DNA of 64,000 nucleotides from Thermodesulfobacteriota bacterium (GCA_034189135.1 JAXHVO010000115.1:17488-81487); one strand, 5' to 3'. Shown: positions 55,194 to 64,000, counted from the stretch's first letter. Notes: generated from the sequence alone by a model not told the origin. Numbers and translations are program-made.

Positions 55194-55949
55194 ATGAAAC
55201 TGGCAATAAGCGGTAAAGGAGGCGTAGGCAAAACGACTTTTTCAGCTCTGTTGGCACGTACTTTGGATAAGCAGGGCAAACATGTTCTGGCAATAGATGC
55301 GGACCCGGATGCAAATTTTGCGGCTGCTCTCGGCATTGAGGATTCCGATAAAATTACTCCCATTGCCGAAATGAAAGACCTTATTTTTGAACGAACCGAG
55401 GCAAAACCCGGAACCATCGGAGGCTTTTTTAAAATAAATCCCAAGGTGGATGATCTCCCCGACGCCCTTTCTGTAAAAATGGGCAATATTAAACTGATGC
55501 GCCTGGGCGGTGTGCCCAAAGGAGGGGGCGGATGCATATGCCCGGAAAGTACGCTGTTGAAGGCGTTGGTCATGCACATTGTGCTGGCAAGGGATGAAGT
55601 CGTTGTGCTGGATATGGAAGCCGGAATCGAGCATCTTGGAAGGGCAACGGCACAGGCGGTTGATAAATTGATTATCGTGGTGGAGCCCGGACGCAGAAGC
55701 ATTGATACGGCTGCCAATATTAAAAGGCTCGCTGCAGAAATCAGACTAGATAATATAGCGGTGGTGGGAAACAAGATACGAAGCGAAAAAGATGAACAGT
55801 TTTTAACCAAACATTTATCAGATTTTGAGTTCTTAGGTTTTCTTCCCTATGATGATGCACTGATTGAAGCCGACCTTGAGGGTATTTCCCCCTATGATGT
55901 AGATTCGCCTTCAAACGCACGGGTTGAAAAGATGATTTCTAAACTCTAA
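55194..55949 (+). CDS. cooC: CooC-family Ni-insertion ATPase (MinD/ParA superfamily)
   Basis: 251 residues. Deviant Walker A GKGGVGKTT near the N-terminus, the DADPDANF segment, and GGGGCICPE holding the CxC motif that CooC dimers use to bind nickel. Walker B-like VVVLDMEAGIEH. CooC inserts Ni into carbon monoxide dehydrogenase/acetyl-CoA synthase. No CODH or ACS gene lies in the window, so the target is elsewhere. ATG at 55194 with GAAAGGA upstream. The stop overlaps by one base the ATG of the next gene (TAATG), so the two are coupled. Confidence 0.88.
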   Translation: MKLAISGKGGVGKTTFSALLARTLDKQGKHVLAIDADPDANFAAALGIEDSDKITPIAEMKDLIFERTEAKPGTIGGFFKINPKVDDLPDALSVKMGNIKLMRLGGVPKGGGGCICPESTLLKALVMHIVLARDEVVVLDMEAGIEHLGRATAQAVDKLIIVVEPGRRSIDTAANIKRLAAEIRLDNIAVVGNKIRSEKDEQFLTKHLSDFEFLGFLPYDDALIEADLEGISPYDVDSPSNARVEKMISKL

Positions 55950-58150
55950 TGAGAAGACGAAGAAGATATCCTTCTAAAAAACCCAGAGCAAAAGGCAAGC
56001 AGGTCAATTTTCCTAAGAAATCCAGAATAGCGAAAATTAAACCCGGCGCAGAAGCCGGATTAAAAAAGGTTTTTGCTTCCATAGGTGTTCCGCATAAAAA
56101 GCCCTTTACCCCGGATCCCTTCCAGCTTGAAGCCCTTTCAGTAATTGAAAGTGCTGATTGCCTGGTGACCGCTCCAACAGGGTCGGGAAAAACATGGATC
56201 GCACGACAGGCAATGGCCAGGATATATGAAAAAGGCCAGAAAGCATGGTATGCCTCTCCCCTAAAAGCGTTATCCAATGCAAAGTATAATGAATTTTCAT
56301 CTTTTTTTGGTAGCGGCAATGTGGGCATATTGACCGGTGACCGAAAAGAAAATCCAGATGCACCTGTGATAGTGGGAACAACCGAAATTTTGCGAAATCA
56401 ACTGTATGATGCCATGCATGATGGAAAATCATTGTCCGTTGATCTGGTGATTTTGGATGAAGCGCATTTTCTTGGAGATGAAGACAGGGGGGTGGTGTGG
56501 GAAGAAATAATGATTTATCTTCCCCCCAGGATATCGCTTCTTTTGCTTTCCGCTACCATAGGAAACGCAAAGCAGATTGCCGGATGGCTCAATCACATGC
56601 GATCTAATAAATGTATTGTGGTTGAAGAGATAAACAGACCGGTTCCGCTTTGCCCTCTTTTTCTGCATCCATCGGGAATGCTTTTTCCGTTTTTAGCCGG
56701 TAAAGAGTTAAAGGGGAAAAAGAGAATTCATCCAAAGGTGGTTGAATATCTGAATGTCAGGCATCCTCCATTATTTGCCCCTCCCCGCCGATTGCCCCCC
56801 TTTGATGACATATTGCGTGTTTTAAAAAAATATAATCTGCTACCGGCCATATTTTTTCTTAAATCCCGGGCTGACTGTGACCGTGCCCTTGATCTATGCA
56901 TGAAAAATCGTTCAAGCGGTTCTGAACAGGAAACACGTCTTGCTGAAAGGATTGAAAAACTAACTTTACAGCGTTCACATATTGCCAACCACAGGCAAAG
57001 GTGGCATCTTGAACACCTGGCTGTGGCAGCCCATCACAGCGGACAGCTGCCTGCCTGGAAGCTGGTGGTAGAAACGCTCATGACAGAAGGGCTTCTAAAT
57101 GCTGTATTTGCAACATCTACCGTGGCGGCCGGGGTTAACTTTCCCGCCAGGACAGTGGTATTCCTAAATTCGGACAGGTTTAACGGAGTTGAATTTAAGC
57201 CCTTAAGTCCCACTGAATTCCACCAGATGACAGGAAGGGCAGGACGACGAGGAATGGACAACATAGGATTTACCGTTGCGATCCCAGGCAGGTTCATGGA
57301 TTTAAGGCTGGTTGCAAAGCTTGTCACTTCCATGCCTTCTGATGTGATCAGTCAGATTAAAATCAATTTCTCAATGGTACTTAACCTGCTGTTGTCTCAT
57401 ACACCCGGCCAGATAGAAGATTTGCTGGAAAAATCTTTTGCCACCTATCAGATTGCAAAAGGGAAACCATGCTTTGCTAAAGCTACGCAGGGCAGGGGGC
57501 AAAAGGGCTTGTCCTGCGTAGCCGCAGGCGAAGCAGGAAAGGGGCTGCGAATTTTTAAACAGGTATCTGTAACTGACAATAAACTTCTCTGGCGGAATTT
57601 TTTGCGGCATCTTGATTTTCTTAAAGAAAAGAAATACGTGGACAACAACGACAGGTTAACCGATGATGGAATCTGGGCATCCAGGCTCAGGGTTGACCAG
57701 CCGCTTTTATTGGGCGAAGGGTTCAGGCAGAGAATATTCCCTGAATCTGATCCTGCCCTGCTTGCTGCAATTGTTGCGTCATTTGTGGATGAGCGCGATG
57801 CGGATGATCATATTGATAAAAAATCTTTCCCCAAAAGGCTTTTGACATCTTTTGTTAAGGTAAAAAAAAGGCTCGGACCTTTTTCAACAGAAATGGCATC
57901 CCGTGGGTTTGAAGTCAGAAAACTTTTTTTAAGACCGGCGGTTGCCATGTATATCTGGGCAACCGGCCACTCATGGGAAAAAGTGGTATCTGTTTCAGAT
58001 TTAGAGGAAGGAACCTTTGCCATGCTGGTCCTGCGCACTGCGGATCATTTAAGGCATATCAGAGCCCTGGCCGATGTCTTCCCGGAAGTTTTGATAACCG
58101 CGCAAACCGCCCTTGAGCTAATTCTGAGGGAACCGGTGTTGGATGAATAA
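55949..58150 (+). CDS. Ski2/Mtr4-like DEAD/DEAH-box helicase
   Basis: 733 residues. Very basic N-terminus (MRRRRRYPSKKPRAKGK), then a Ski2-like helicase: Q-motif region DPFQLEAL, Walker A APTGSGKT, DEAH box LDEAHF, SAT motif, and the second RecA domain with ATSTVAAGVNFPA and the QMTGRAGRRG motif VI. Family members unwind RNA (Mtr4/Ski2, Lhr/HelY-like); which one this is cannot be said. Residues about 506-530 (PCFAKATQGRG...SCVAAGEAG) are encoded by a dispersed palindromic repeat and break the alignment of the family; the frame stays open. Coupled to the CooC-like gene. Confidence 0.88.
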   Translation: MRRRRRYPSKKPRAKGKQVNFPKKSRIAKIKPGAEAGLKKVFASIGVPHKKPFTPDPFQLEALSVIESADCLVTAPTGSGKTWIARQAMARIYEKGQKAWYASPLKALSNAKYNEFSSFFGSGNVGILTGDRKENPDAPVIVGTTEILRNQLYDAMHDGKSLSVDLVILDEAHFLGDEDRGVVWEEIMIYLPPRISLLLLSATIGNAKQIAGWLNHMRSNKCIVVEEINRPVPLCPLFLHPSGMLFPFLAGKELKGKKRIHPKVVEYLNVRHPPLFAPPRRLPPFDDILRVLKKYNLLPAIFFLKSRADCDRALDLCMKNRSSGSEQETRLAERIEKLTLQRSHIANHRQRWHLEHLAVAAHHSGQLPAWKLVVETLMTEGLLNAVFATSTVAAGVNFPARTVVFLNSDRFNGVEFKPLSPTEFHQMTGRAGRRGMDNIGFTVAIPGRFMDLRLVAKLVTSMPSDVISQIKINFSMVLNLLLSHTPGQIEDLLEKSFATYQIAKGKPCFAKATQGRGQKGLSCVAAGEAGKGLRIFKQVSVTDNKLLWRNFLRHLDFLKEKKYVDNNDRLTDDGIWASRLRVDQPLLLGEGFRQRIFPESDPALLAAIVASFVDERDADDHIDKKSFPKRLLTSFVKVKKRLGPFSTEMASRGFEVRKLFLRPAVAMYIWATGHSWEKVVSVSDLEEGTFAMLVLRTADHLRHIRALADVFPEVLITAQTALELILREPVLDE
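57466..57539. repeat. Palindromic repeat inside the helicase gene
   Basis: Arms 57470-57489 and 57515-57535 are imperfect reverse complements, with an exact core GCTACGCAGG / CCTGCGTAGC (57482-57491, 57513-57522). Bases 57510-57539 match 52177-52206 exactly. Read in a different frame from the other copy. Confidence 0.75.
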
Positions 58151-58205
58151 GGGAAAAGGGAAGGGATAAGGCAGGAAAATCAATCACTCCCCTTTCTTTT
58201 CCCTT
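58149..58205. terminator. Bidirectional terminator between helicase and hybrid kinase
   Basis: Exact arms AAGGGAAAAG (58149-58158) and CTTTTCCCTT (58196-58205) within a longer purine/pyrimidine inverted repeat. Lies between convergent genes. Confidence 0.55.
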
Positions 58206-58222
58206 CTGCCTTTCTTTTTCCT

Positions 58223-60040
58223 TTACTTTCCATCCAGAACCTCTCTTATCTTAACAGACAGCTCTTTCATTTTAAAAGGTTTTTGAATGAATTCGTTGCA
58301 TCCACGTTCAAGTATTTCGGCTGCCTGGCTGTTGATACTGTAACCACTGGAAAGAAGAACCTTTATTTTAGGATCGGTTTCTTTCAAACGGTCATAAAAC
58401 TCTTTGCCGCTCATTCCAGGGATGATCATATCCATGATAACCATGTGGATCTTTTCCCGGTGATTTTTAAATATTTCAACAGCTTCTTTCCAACCCTCGG
58501 CAATCATGGCTTTATAGCCCAAGGCTTTTAGAATTTCCTGATTTACTTCAAGGATCATCTCTTCATCGTCCACCAAAAGGATGGTTTCCGTGCCTTTTAA
58601 TATTTTTCGGGTTAATTCTTCTTCCTGAATGACCTCTTTATCCGATGCGGGCAGATAAATATTAAAAGTCGCTCCTTTTCCCTTTTCACTGTAAACATCA
58701 ATAAGGCCGCCATGGTTCTTGATCACCTCGGAAGCGGAAGCAAGCCCCAAACCGGTCCCCCTGCCTTTATCTTTGGTAGTAAAAAACGGGTCAAATATTT
58801 TTTCCTGAATCTCCCTGTCCATGCCTGATCCGGTATCAACGACGGATACCTTCACAAATTCGCCCGGGGTTAATTTCAAATTTTTCGCCGAACCTTCGTC
58901 AATTACCACATTTTCCGACAACAAATGAAGATCTCCACCTTCGGGCATGGCATGCAGCGCATTGATATAAAGGTTTAAAAACACCATCTCCATTTGCCCC
59001 TGATTGACTTCCACTGTCCATATTTTTTTTAATAAATCGGTATGAATTTTTATTTCTTTTTTAGCTCGGCCAAACATGCTTGAAGTTCTTTTAATAAGCT
59101 CATTTAGATCAATGGTCCTGGCTGCATATCCTTCACCCTTGGAAAAGCCCAAAAGCTGTCTGGTAAGCGAACTGCCGTTTTCAACATAGCGTTCTATATT
59201 TTTTATTTTATTATAATGCGGATGGCTTTCATCGATATCGAAAAGCATTAAAGAGGCATTTCCCTGCATGCCCATGAGAACATTGTTAAAATCATGGGCA
59301 ATACCCCCTGCCAGGTTACCGATGGCTTCCATTTTTTGTGAATGCTGGAGCTGTTTTTCCAGTTTTCTTTTTTCTATTTCCGCTTGAAAAATTTCGGTAA
59401 CATCTCGCACAACCCCCCTGAATCCGGCAGGTTTGCTTTTATTGTCTTTAATCAGATAGAGAGAAAACTCAACGGCTCTGGTGGATCCATCCTTTCTGAT
59501 AACCTCAAAATCTTTTACCTGGGCCGGCTCTCCGGTTCGGCATACTTCATCAGTGATTTTATTAAGTCTTTTAGAATGCTGGGAATTGGTATATTCTCGA
59601 TTATTCATGCCGATAAGTTCTTCACCGGAGTATCCCAGGATTTTGCAAATGGAATGATTAAAGAAAGTAAAGTTTCCCGAAAGGTCAGTTTCTAAAAATC
59701 CTTCTTTAATATTTTCAACAATGGTTCTATATTTTTCATCCTGCTGTCGCATGGCTCTATCAGCTTCCCGGCGACGATTAACACTGTATTGTATATGAGA
59801 GCCGAAAATAAGAAACATGCATAAAACAAGAACACGGGTCAGGGTTTCAAACATGTCCTCGCCAAGAAGATGATGTACCACATTTGCTTCGGGAGATAAG
59901 AAAAAGAACATAAAAGATTCCAGAATCCAGTAAATTGCGGCAATACCGATTCCGGTCAAGACAATCGAATCTAAAAACCCTGTACGGATGTTGGTTTTAC
60001 CTCTCATGCTGTCCTGCCTTTGGTAAATATTCAGATTCAC
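58223..60040 (-). CDS. Hybrid sensor kinase with PAS and receiver domains
   Basis: 605 residues. Two membrane helices (about 22-48 and 67-85) without a large periplasmic part, then a PAS domain (about 98-215, [18 protein letters not shown]), a HisKA with H-box [14 protein letters not shown] near residue 250, HATPase ([19 protein letters not shown]) and a C-terminal receiver (LLVDDEEMI, phospho-Asp in [12 protein letters not shown]). No HPt domain, so it needs an outside phosphotransfer partner. Stands alone between convergent neighbours; the signal and partner are unknown. Confidence 0.92.
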   Translation of the reverse strand: MNLNIYQRQDSMRGKTNIRTGFLDSIVLTGIGIAAIYWILESFMFFFLSPEANVVHHLLGEDMFETLTRVLVLCMFLIFGSHIQYSVNRRREADRAMRQQDEKYRTIVENIKEGFLETDLSGNFTFFNHSICKILGYSGEELIGMNNREYTNSQHSKRLNKITDEVCRTGEPAQVKDFEVIRKDGSTRAVEFSLYLIKDNKSKPAGFRGVVRDVTEIFQAEIEKRKLEKQLQHSQKMEAIGNLAGGIAHDFNNVLMGMQGNASLMLFDIDESHPHYNKIKNIERYVENGSSLTRQLLGFSKGEGYAARTIDLNELIKRTSSMFGRAKKEIKIHTDLLKKIWTVEVNQGQMEMVFLNLYINALHAMPEGGDLHLLSENVVIDEGSAKNLKLTPGEFVKVSVVDTGSGMDREIQEKIFDPFFTTKDKGRGTGLGLASASEVIKNHGGLIDVYSEKGKGATFNIYLPASDKEVIQEEELTRKILKGTETILLVDDEEMILEVNQEILKALGYKAMIAEGWKEAVEIFKNHREKIHMVIMDMIIPGMSGKEFYDRLKETDPKIKVLLSSGYSINSQAAEILERGCNEFIQKPFKMKELSVKIREVLDGK

Positions 60041-60404
60041 GGTACATGATCCTCAATATCTTTGAGATGCTAATTCTTTTCGATTAAAATGGGGCTGCTA
60101 CCATACGTTGTAGCTGCCAATATTGATTAGTACCGTATATAGTGAACGAACCAAAATCTAAAAATAAAAAAGGGATTAGCCCACAGCCGGCGGGCCAACC
60201 CCTTTATGAGAATTTTGAAAAACATCCCTTTTCCAAGGTTACGCGTATCAGCCTATTTTCTGTGTCAGGCTCAAATTTCAACCCTTGAAATATGACAAAC
60301 GATGTTGCAGTTAAAATGATCGTTTTTTGTGTATATTCAAAGGAAAGCATGCGCGTGAATCCCATCAAAACGGGACGCATTTTTCAAAAGCCTCAATATC
60401 TTCA
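60041..60404. other. 364-bp gap between kinase and tRNA
   Basis: No gene. Contains the terminator at 60169-60205 for the minus-strand tRNA/housekeeping unit, and the promoter region of the hybrid kinase, in which I see no clear consensus. Confidence 0.65.
60169..60205 (-). terminator. Terminator of the tRNA-Leu / purE unit
   Basis: On the minus strand, arms at 60192-60205 and 60169-60182 pair over about 14 positions with two mismatches, followed by a T-rich run. It lies about 200 bases after the tRNA. Confidence 0.65.
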
Positions 60405-60491
60405 TGGTGCCGGAGGAGAGACTCGAACTCTCATGGTCTTGCGACCGGAGGATTTTGAGTCCTCTGCGTCTACCAGTTTCACCACTCCGGC
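60405..60491 (-). tRNA. tRNA-Leu (anticodon CAA)
   Basis: 87 bases on the minus strand, including an encoded CCA end. Acceptor GCCGGAG / CTCCGGC pairs perfectly. Anticodon stem GAGGA / TCCTC with loop CTCAAAA gives anticodon CAA (reads UUG). A long variable arm (GGTC-GCAA-GACC) marks it as a class II tRNA, and the T-arm GAGAGTTCGAGTCTCTC is standard. It lies just after yrdC and probably shares its transcript. Confidence 0.97.
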
Positions 60492-60508
60492 TTTGGGTTC
60501 GATTTATA

Positions 60509-61183
60509 TTAAAATAGACCGAGGTTGTCAATAACATTAAAAATATCCTCCGGCGGCAATTCACTTTGCCTTAAAATCAGCGGTGTTTCACCGGTGACAT
60601 CAACAACAGTTGAACCGGCACCCCCTCTGAGCGGTCCTGCATCAAGTATGAGATCAACCCCGGCTACAATTTTTTCATCAAGGTCCTCCACCTGAAAACA
60701 CCCGGCACTTCCGGAAAGGTTGGCGCTTGTTCCGGTTATCGGGCAGCCTGTAGCTTGAACCAGTTGGTGTGCAATATTAAGTCTCGGTAGCCGGATACCG
60801 ATTTTTCTTGTTCCGGCTGTCAGGTTGGCGGAAAGTCCATCCTTTGCTTGAAACACAAGGGAAACCTTTCCAGGCCAGAATTTTTCTATGATAGCTGTTG
60901 CAGCAGGAGGAATGACAGCCGCAAGTCTGCCCAGCTCATCTTTATCTTTGATTAAAACCAAAATAGCCTTGTTGGCGGGTCTTTGCTTAAGGTGAAATAT
61001 CCTGTTTACCGCTTCGGCGTTAAAAGCATCTGCGCCCAGACCATAAAGAGTTGTTGTGGGGAATACAACCACTCCCCCATCCCGGATAATGCGTGCGGCA
61101 TCGGCAATTATCTCAGCATCCGGATGGGTAATATTTATCTTGCTTATTTTATTTGATGCCTTCAATTTTAGTTGCTTTCTCAT
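60509..61183 (-). CDS. tsaC: YrdC/Sua5-family L-threonylcarbamoyladenylate synthase
   Basis: 224 residues from ATG 61183; the longer open frame to 61288 overlaps purE too deeply. YrdC fold with the N-terminal block GGVVVFPTTTLYGLGADA and SANLSGSAG near the C-terminus. Makes threonylcarbamoyl-AMP for the t6A37 modification of tRNA. No C-terminal Sua5 domain, so TsaC-like. The start overlaps the purE stop region by 35 bases. Interesting partner of TrmO (16772), which methylates t6A. Confidence 0.88.
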   Translation of the reverse strand: MRKQLKLKASNKISKINITHPDAEIIADAARIIRDGGVVVFPTTTLYGLGADAFNAEAVNRIFHLKQRPANKAILVLIKDKDELGRLAAVIPPAATAIIEKFWPGKVSLVFQAKDGLSANLTAGTRKIGIRLPRLNIAHQLVQATGCPITGTSANLSGSAGCFQVEDLDEKIVAGVDLILDAGPLRGGAGSTVVDVTGETPLILRQSELPPEDIFNVIDNLGLF

Positions 61184-61679
61184 CAACCTGCAATGCCATT
61201 TCAGCTTTAAATTTCTCCAGCTTTTGCGTAAGTTCGGGATTGGAAATAGCAAGAATCTGTGTGGCCAGAATACCTGCATTTCGCGCACCTGGCTTTCCTA
61301 TTGCCATGGTGGCCACCGGAATACCGGGAGGCATTTGTACCGTGGAGAGAAGGGAGTCAATCCCCTGCAGGCATGAAGAATCTATGGGAACACCGATTAC
61401 CGGCAAAGATGTATGGGCTGCAATAACTCCGGCAAGGTGGGCGGCATGACCCGCTCCGGCAATAATAACTTTTGTGCCGCGAGTGGTGGCAGTAGAGGCA
61501 AATTCGGCAGCTCTTTTCGGACTTCTGTGGGCGGAAGCCACTGTCATTTCAAAAGGTATATCAAATTTATTTAATACAGCCGTAGTTTCCTCCATAACTC
61601 CCAGGTCGGAATCACTGCCCATTACAATTCCCACTTTAAAGGATTGTCCGGTCTGTTTTGTATCTTTTCCTGTTTCCAA
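61149..61679 (-). CDS. purE: N5-carboxyaminoimidazole ribonucleotide mutase
   Basis: 176 residues. Class I PurE: MGSDSDLGVM near the N-terminus, SAHRSPKRAAEF with the catalytic His, and AGAGHAAHLAGVIAAHTSLPVIGVP. Converts N5-CAIR to CAIR in purine synthesis. The start has GGAGG upstream. A 30-residue charged tail follows the usual end. PurK is not in the window. Confidence 0.95.
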   Translation of the reverse strand: METGKDTKQTGQSFKVGIVMGSDSDLGVMEETTAVLNKFDIPFEMTVASAHRSPKRAAEFASTATTRGTKVIIAGAGHAAHLAGVIAAHTSLPVIGVPIDSSCLQGIDSLLSTVQMPPGIPVATMAIGKPGARNAGILATQILAISNPELTQKLEKFKAEMALQVDEKATKIEGIK

Positions 61680-61732
61680 AAAATACCTCCTTTATTTTTA
61701 CTATTTTCAATTCACAATTCACAATTTACAAT

Positions 61733-62488
61733 TTAATCACAACCAACCTCGTTTGCCATCTGTTCCAGTACAGCCCGCTTTTTTTCGTCAAGTTCATTTC
61801 TGTCAATGACCGCCCCTTTGATGCCTCCGTTTAATGCTATTTCGGAAAGAAAGCAGTTTCCATTTTTTAAAATGTGAAGATCGATGTGGGCAAAAGGGAA
61901 TTTTCCGCGCTTCATAACGCTGAGGCAGAACTCTTTTTTATCTTTATCCAGTACATACGGATGGCTTTTACCCCCGGAGGAAATATTCATCCTGAAGTTG
62001 TATGGGTTATACCGGGTATAGGCTTCAGTATAGTCACCCACTATAATAATGCGCACATCAGTGAAATTTTCCAGCAAAGGCTGAAGAACAAAAGGGTAAC
62101 AGGACTCGATCAGAGCCATGTGGCTGTAAAGTGACTCGACAGTCTCCCATCTGCGTATACCGTAGCCACAGTGCATGTGGTTTTCCTTGCTTACAACCGG
62201 GCCGATCCCATGCCTGTTGTATAGATTGATGGCATCAATCAACTCAACCCGTCGGGTGATGACTTGGGTGTGGGGCAGCATCAGGTCCCGGAAAATCAGC
62301 GCCTGCAAAGCTTTAGAACTGTTTATTACCTGTGAAAGAGGTGATGGAAAGCAATGCACCTCCCGTTCAAGAAGATCGATCAGCATCGATTGTTTCAGAT
62401 GCTTGGAAGCCAACATACCGACAAAGATATCCCCGGGACCAAGCTTATGATATAGTTCTTTTAATTTTCTGTTTCCACTGATGATCAT
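61733..62488 (-). CDS. ATP-grasp protein, RimK-like
   Basis: 251 residues. ATP-grasp fold: the N-terminal part is short, then FVLQPLLENFTDVRIIIVGDY and FPFAHIDLHILKNGNCFLSEIALNGGIKG, which carry the ATP- and Mg-binding residues seen in RimK and glutathione-synthetase-like ligases. It probably joins an amino acid or peptide to an acceptor; substrate unknown. Start overlaps the ddl stop (ATGA), so it is translated with the cell-wall ligase gene. This pairing suggests a role in amino acid or cell-wall chemistry, which is inference. Confidence 0.78.
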   Translation of the reverse strand: MIISGNRKLKELYHKLGPGDIFVGMLASKHLKQSMLIDLLEREVHCFPSPLSQVINSSKALQALIFRDLMLPHTQVITRRVELIDAINLYNRHGIGPVVSKENHMHCGYGIRRWETVESLYSHMALIESCYPFVLQPLLENFTDVRIIIVGDYTEAYTRYNPYNFRMNISSGGKSHPYVLDKDKKEFCLSVMKRGKFPFAHIDLHILKNGNCFLSEIALNGGIKGAVIDRNELDEKKRAVLEQMANEVGCD

Positions 62489-63432
62489 ATCATCCGATGC
62501 CTATGCCTTTCAATTCCCAACTCTATTAATCGGTCAAGGAGCTGGCCGAAATCCAGCCCGGCAGCATTTGCGGCCTGGGGCAAAAGACTTGTGGGGGTCA
62601 TGCCCGGGATGGTATTTGTTTCCAGTACATAAATGTCGTTGTCCCTAACAATCATGTCGGTGCGGCTGTATCCGTTGCACGAAAGTGCCTGATGTGCCAT
62701 TTTGGCATATGTCTGGGCTTGTGAAGTGAGTGAATCGTCAATACGGGCAGGACATATTTCTTTGGTAATTCCCGCAGTATATTTTGCTTCATAGTCGAAA
62801 AAATCATGTGTGTCATCCGGGATAATTTCTATGATGGGAAGGGCTTGCAAATCTTTGTTGCCGATGACTCCGCCGGTTATTTCGGTGCCTCTAATATAGG
62901 ACTCTATCAGCACGGTTTCATCATATTCAAAGGCCTTTATAAGAGCACTTTTAAGGGCATCTTCTGTTTTGACTATAGACATCCCTACGCTTGACCCTCC
63001 TTCTGCCGGTTTGACCACCATAGGCAGGCCGATCTGTTTTCGGCAGTTTGAGGGATTGATGGGGTCACCCTTTTTAGCAACCATGTATTTGGGGATGGGG
63101 AGATCATGTTTCTGGAAAAGTTGTTTGGAAATGACCTTGTTCATGGCAATCGCACTCCCCAAAACTCCGGAACCCTGATAAGGGATATTGAGCAAATCGA
63201 GCAACCCCTGTACAGTGCCGTCCTCGCCATATAGACCGTGAAGTATGATCAAAGCGACATCGATTTTCGCAGAATCTGCGACCAGGCGGTCTATATCTGT
63301 TTTAGGGTCATATCTGATGATTTCGTATTTGGTCTTATCAAGAGCTTCAAAAACCTGGTTTCCGCTATTGATGGAAACCTCGCGTTCGGAAGATATGCCA
63401 CCTGAAAGTAAAGCAACTGTGAGCTTTTTCAT
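62485..63432 (-). CDS. ddl: D-alanine--D-alanine ligase
   Basis: 315 residues, full length. N-terminal LLSGGISSEREVS, HGLYGEDGTVQGLL, KPAEGGSSVGMSIV, and the C-terminal ETNTIPGMTPTSLLPQAA are all Ddl signatures. Makes the D-Ala-D-Ala dipeptide for peptidoglycan in the cytoplasm. The Ser/Tyr context around the active site is that of D-Ala, not D-lactate, ligases, although I did not check every specificity residue. Overlaps the ATP-grasp gene by four bases, and starts seven bases after the DUF1992 gene. Confidence 0.94.
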   Translation of the reverse strand: MKKLTVALLSGGISSEREVSINSGNQVFEALDKTKYEIIRYDPKTDIDRLVADSAKIDVALIILHGLYGEDGTVQGLLDLLNIPYQGSGVLGSAIAMNKVISKQLFQKHDLPIPKYMVAKKGDPINPSNCRKQIGLPMVVKPAEGGSSVGMSIVKTEDALKSALIKAFEYDETVLIESYIRGTEITGGVIGNKDLQALPIIEIIPDDTHDFFDYEAKYTAGITKEICPARIDDSLTSQAQTYAKMAHQALSCNGYSRTDMIVRDNDIYVLETNTIPGMTPTSLLPQAANAAGLDFGQLLDRLIELGIERHRHRMI

Positions 63433-63439
63433 GGGTATA

Positions 63440-63826
63440 TTACTCCTTTTTACCTTTTGCTTCCATACGTCCGGCTACCTTTTCCACATACTGCTGAGGA
63501 AGATCAAAGTTTATCGACGCATTTCGCATGGAATTTAATTTCAGTATTAAAAAGTTTAATTTTTTTAAGGTGCGATATTTTTCTTTCTCATCCTTCATGT
63601 TTGCAAGGAGGTCTTCCGTTTTCTTTATTTCATTTTTAATCTCGATTTCAGGGGGAGTAAAGTCAGCATTTTTTAATATTTTATAAGCCAGGCGAAGGTC
63701 TTCGGCAACCCGGCCTTCATCCTCTAAATCAAGCGGTTTCCCTGATCCGGGAAGGTCTTTAAAATCTCCTTTCTTCTGGGCCTTTTTAATTCGTTCTTCT
63801 ACAATTTTATCAAAACCGGGAAACAT
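63440..63826 (-). CDS. DUF1992 (DnaJ-C28-like) family protein
   Basis: 128 residues. Recognised by the core KKGDFKDLPGSGKPLDLED near the N-terminus, which is the conserved motif of the DUF1992/DNAJC28 family, and a helical C-terminal half. No J-domain is present. Function in bacteria is unknown. First gene of the minus-strand ddl unit. Confidence 0.85.
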   Translation of the reverse strand: MFPGFDKIVEERIKKAQKKGDFKDLPGSGKPLDLEDEGRVAEDLRLAYKILKNADFTPPEIEIKNEIKKTEDLLANMKDEKEKYRTLKKLNFLILKLNSMRNASINFDLPQQYVEKVAGRMEAKGKKE

Positions 63827-64000
63827 GGATAGACCTTTTCACCTTCTTTTAAGCGATGACAGGTTTAAATTATATGTAACTACTTAGTGTCTGAACGACA
63901 ATTGAAAACTGTTTGAATTTACGATGTAAAATCGCATAGAAGTAAAACGAAGATTTTCCAGAAAATGCATAATTTACTTGCATTGGCAACTCGTTAAAGG

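Noticed and set aside
55166..55810. 214-codon minus-strand frame over the CooC-like gene
   Set aside because: Shadow of a strongly conserved ATPase with Walker and CxC motifs.
61184..61288. N-terminal extension of YrdC
   Set aside because: Lies entirely inside purE in another frame and does not resemble the family; the shorter start was used.

Overview
The window looks like chromosome of a Gram-negative, probably strictly anaerobic bacterium, most likely a sulfate-reducer-like member of the Desulfobacterota. The evidence is indirect: a lipoprotein/secretin envelope, many NtrC-type sigma-54 activators and soluble or membrane histidine kinases, a 'two-CW' cysteine domain in a kinase, several TauE/SafE-type anion exporters, a CooC-type Ni-insertion ATPase, a molybdopterin oxidoreductase and a PII/GlnD nitrogen circuit. 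No rRNA or taxonomic marker is present, so this is inference. One tRNA-Leu(CAA) is present and no CRISPR array or intact insertion sequence was seen.

Layout. 1-3624: the C-terminal part of a giant secreted protein made only of PKD repeats (open at the left edge). 3800-5694: a metallo-beta-lactamase-fold hydrolase, a STAS anti-anti-sigma factor and an RsbW-like kinase. 6079-14506: nitrogen assimilation, glnD-amtB-glnK-glnA then asnB; glnD has a well-formed sigma-54 promoter preceded by two identical 14-bp palindromes. 14574-23610 (minus strand): an MFS carrier, then a tightly packed signalling/export cluster (TauE, TrmO, NtrC-type regulator with an altered GAFTGA loop, membrane kinase, two small membrane proteins, a large TauE with a periplasmic domain, and a small membrane protein with its own sigma-54 promoter).

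24449-35657: a single-polypeptide fusion of a TorD-like chaperone with a molybdopterin oxidoreductase, a stand-alone receiver, a PhnD-like lipoprotein and a two-CW/PAS kinase, a 241-bp element with 31-bp perfect terminal inverted repeats, a winged-helix-like protein next to a zinc-ribbon/Cache/HAMP protein without an output domain, and a U32 peptidase. 36127-54769: an MSHA-type IV pilus locus in the classical order (MshI-like PilM-PilN fusion, PilO-like, PilP-like, MshL secretin, MshM ATPase, MshE, MshG, membrane-bound sigma-54 activator, pilins), with an ECF sigma factor and a membrane protein inserted between the pilin genes, and ending in a fused minor pilin/PilX/adhesin-like protein.

55194-63826: CooC-like ATPase coupled to a Ski2-like helicase, a hybrid kinase, tRNA-Leu, and a housekeeping minus-strand run (yrdC/tsaC, purE, an ATP-grasp protein, ddl, a DUF1992 protein).

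The most unusual signals are: a palindromic repeat whose right arm is identical over 30 bp at two loci 5.3 kb apart and which is translated in two different frames inside a pilus protein and a helicase; the pilus gene fusion that this repeat bridges; the TorD-oxidoreductase fusion; the glnD control region; and three MITE-like inverted-repeat elements in the intergenic regions.
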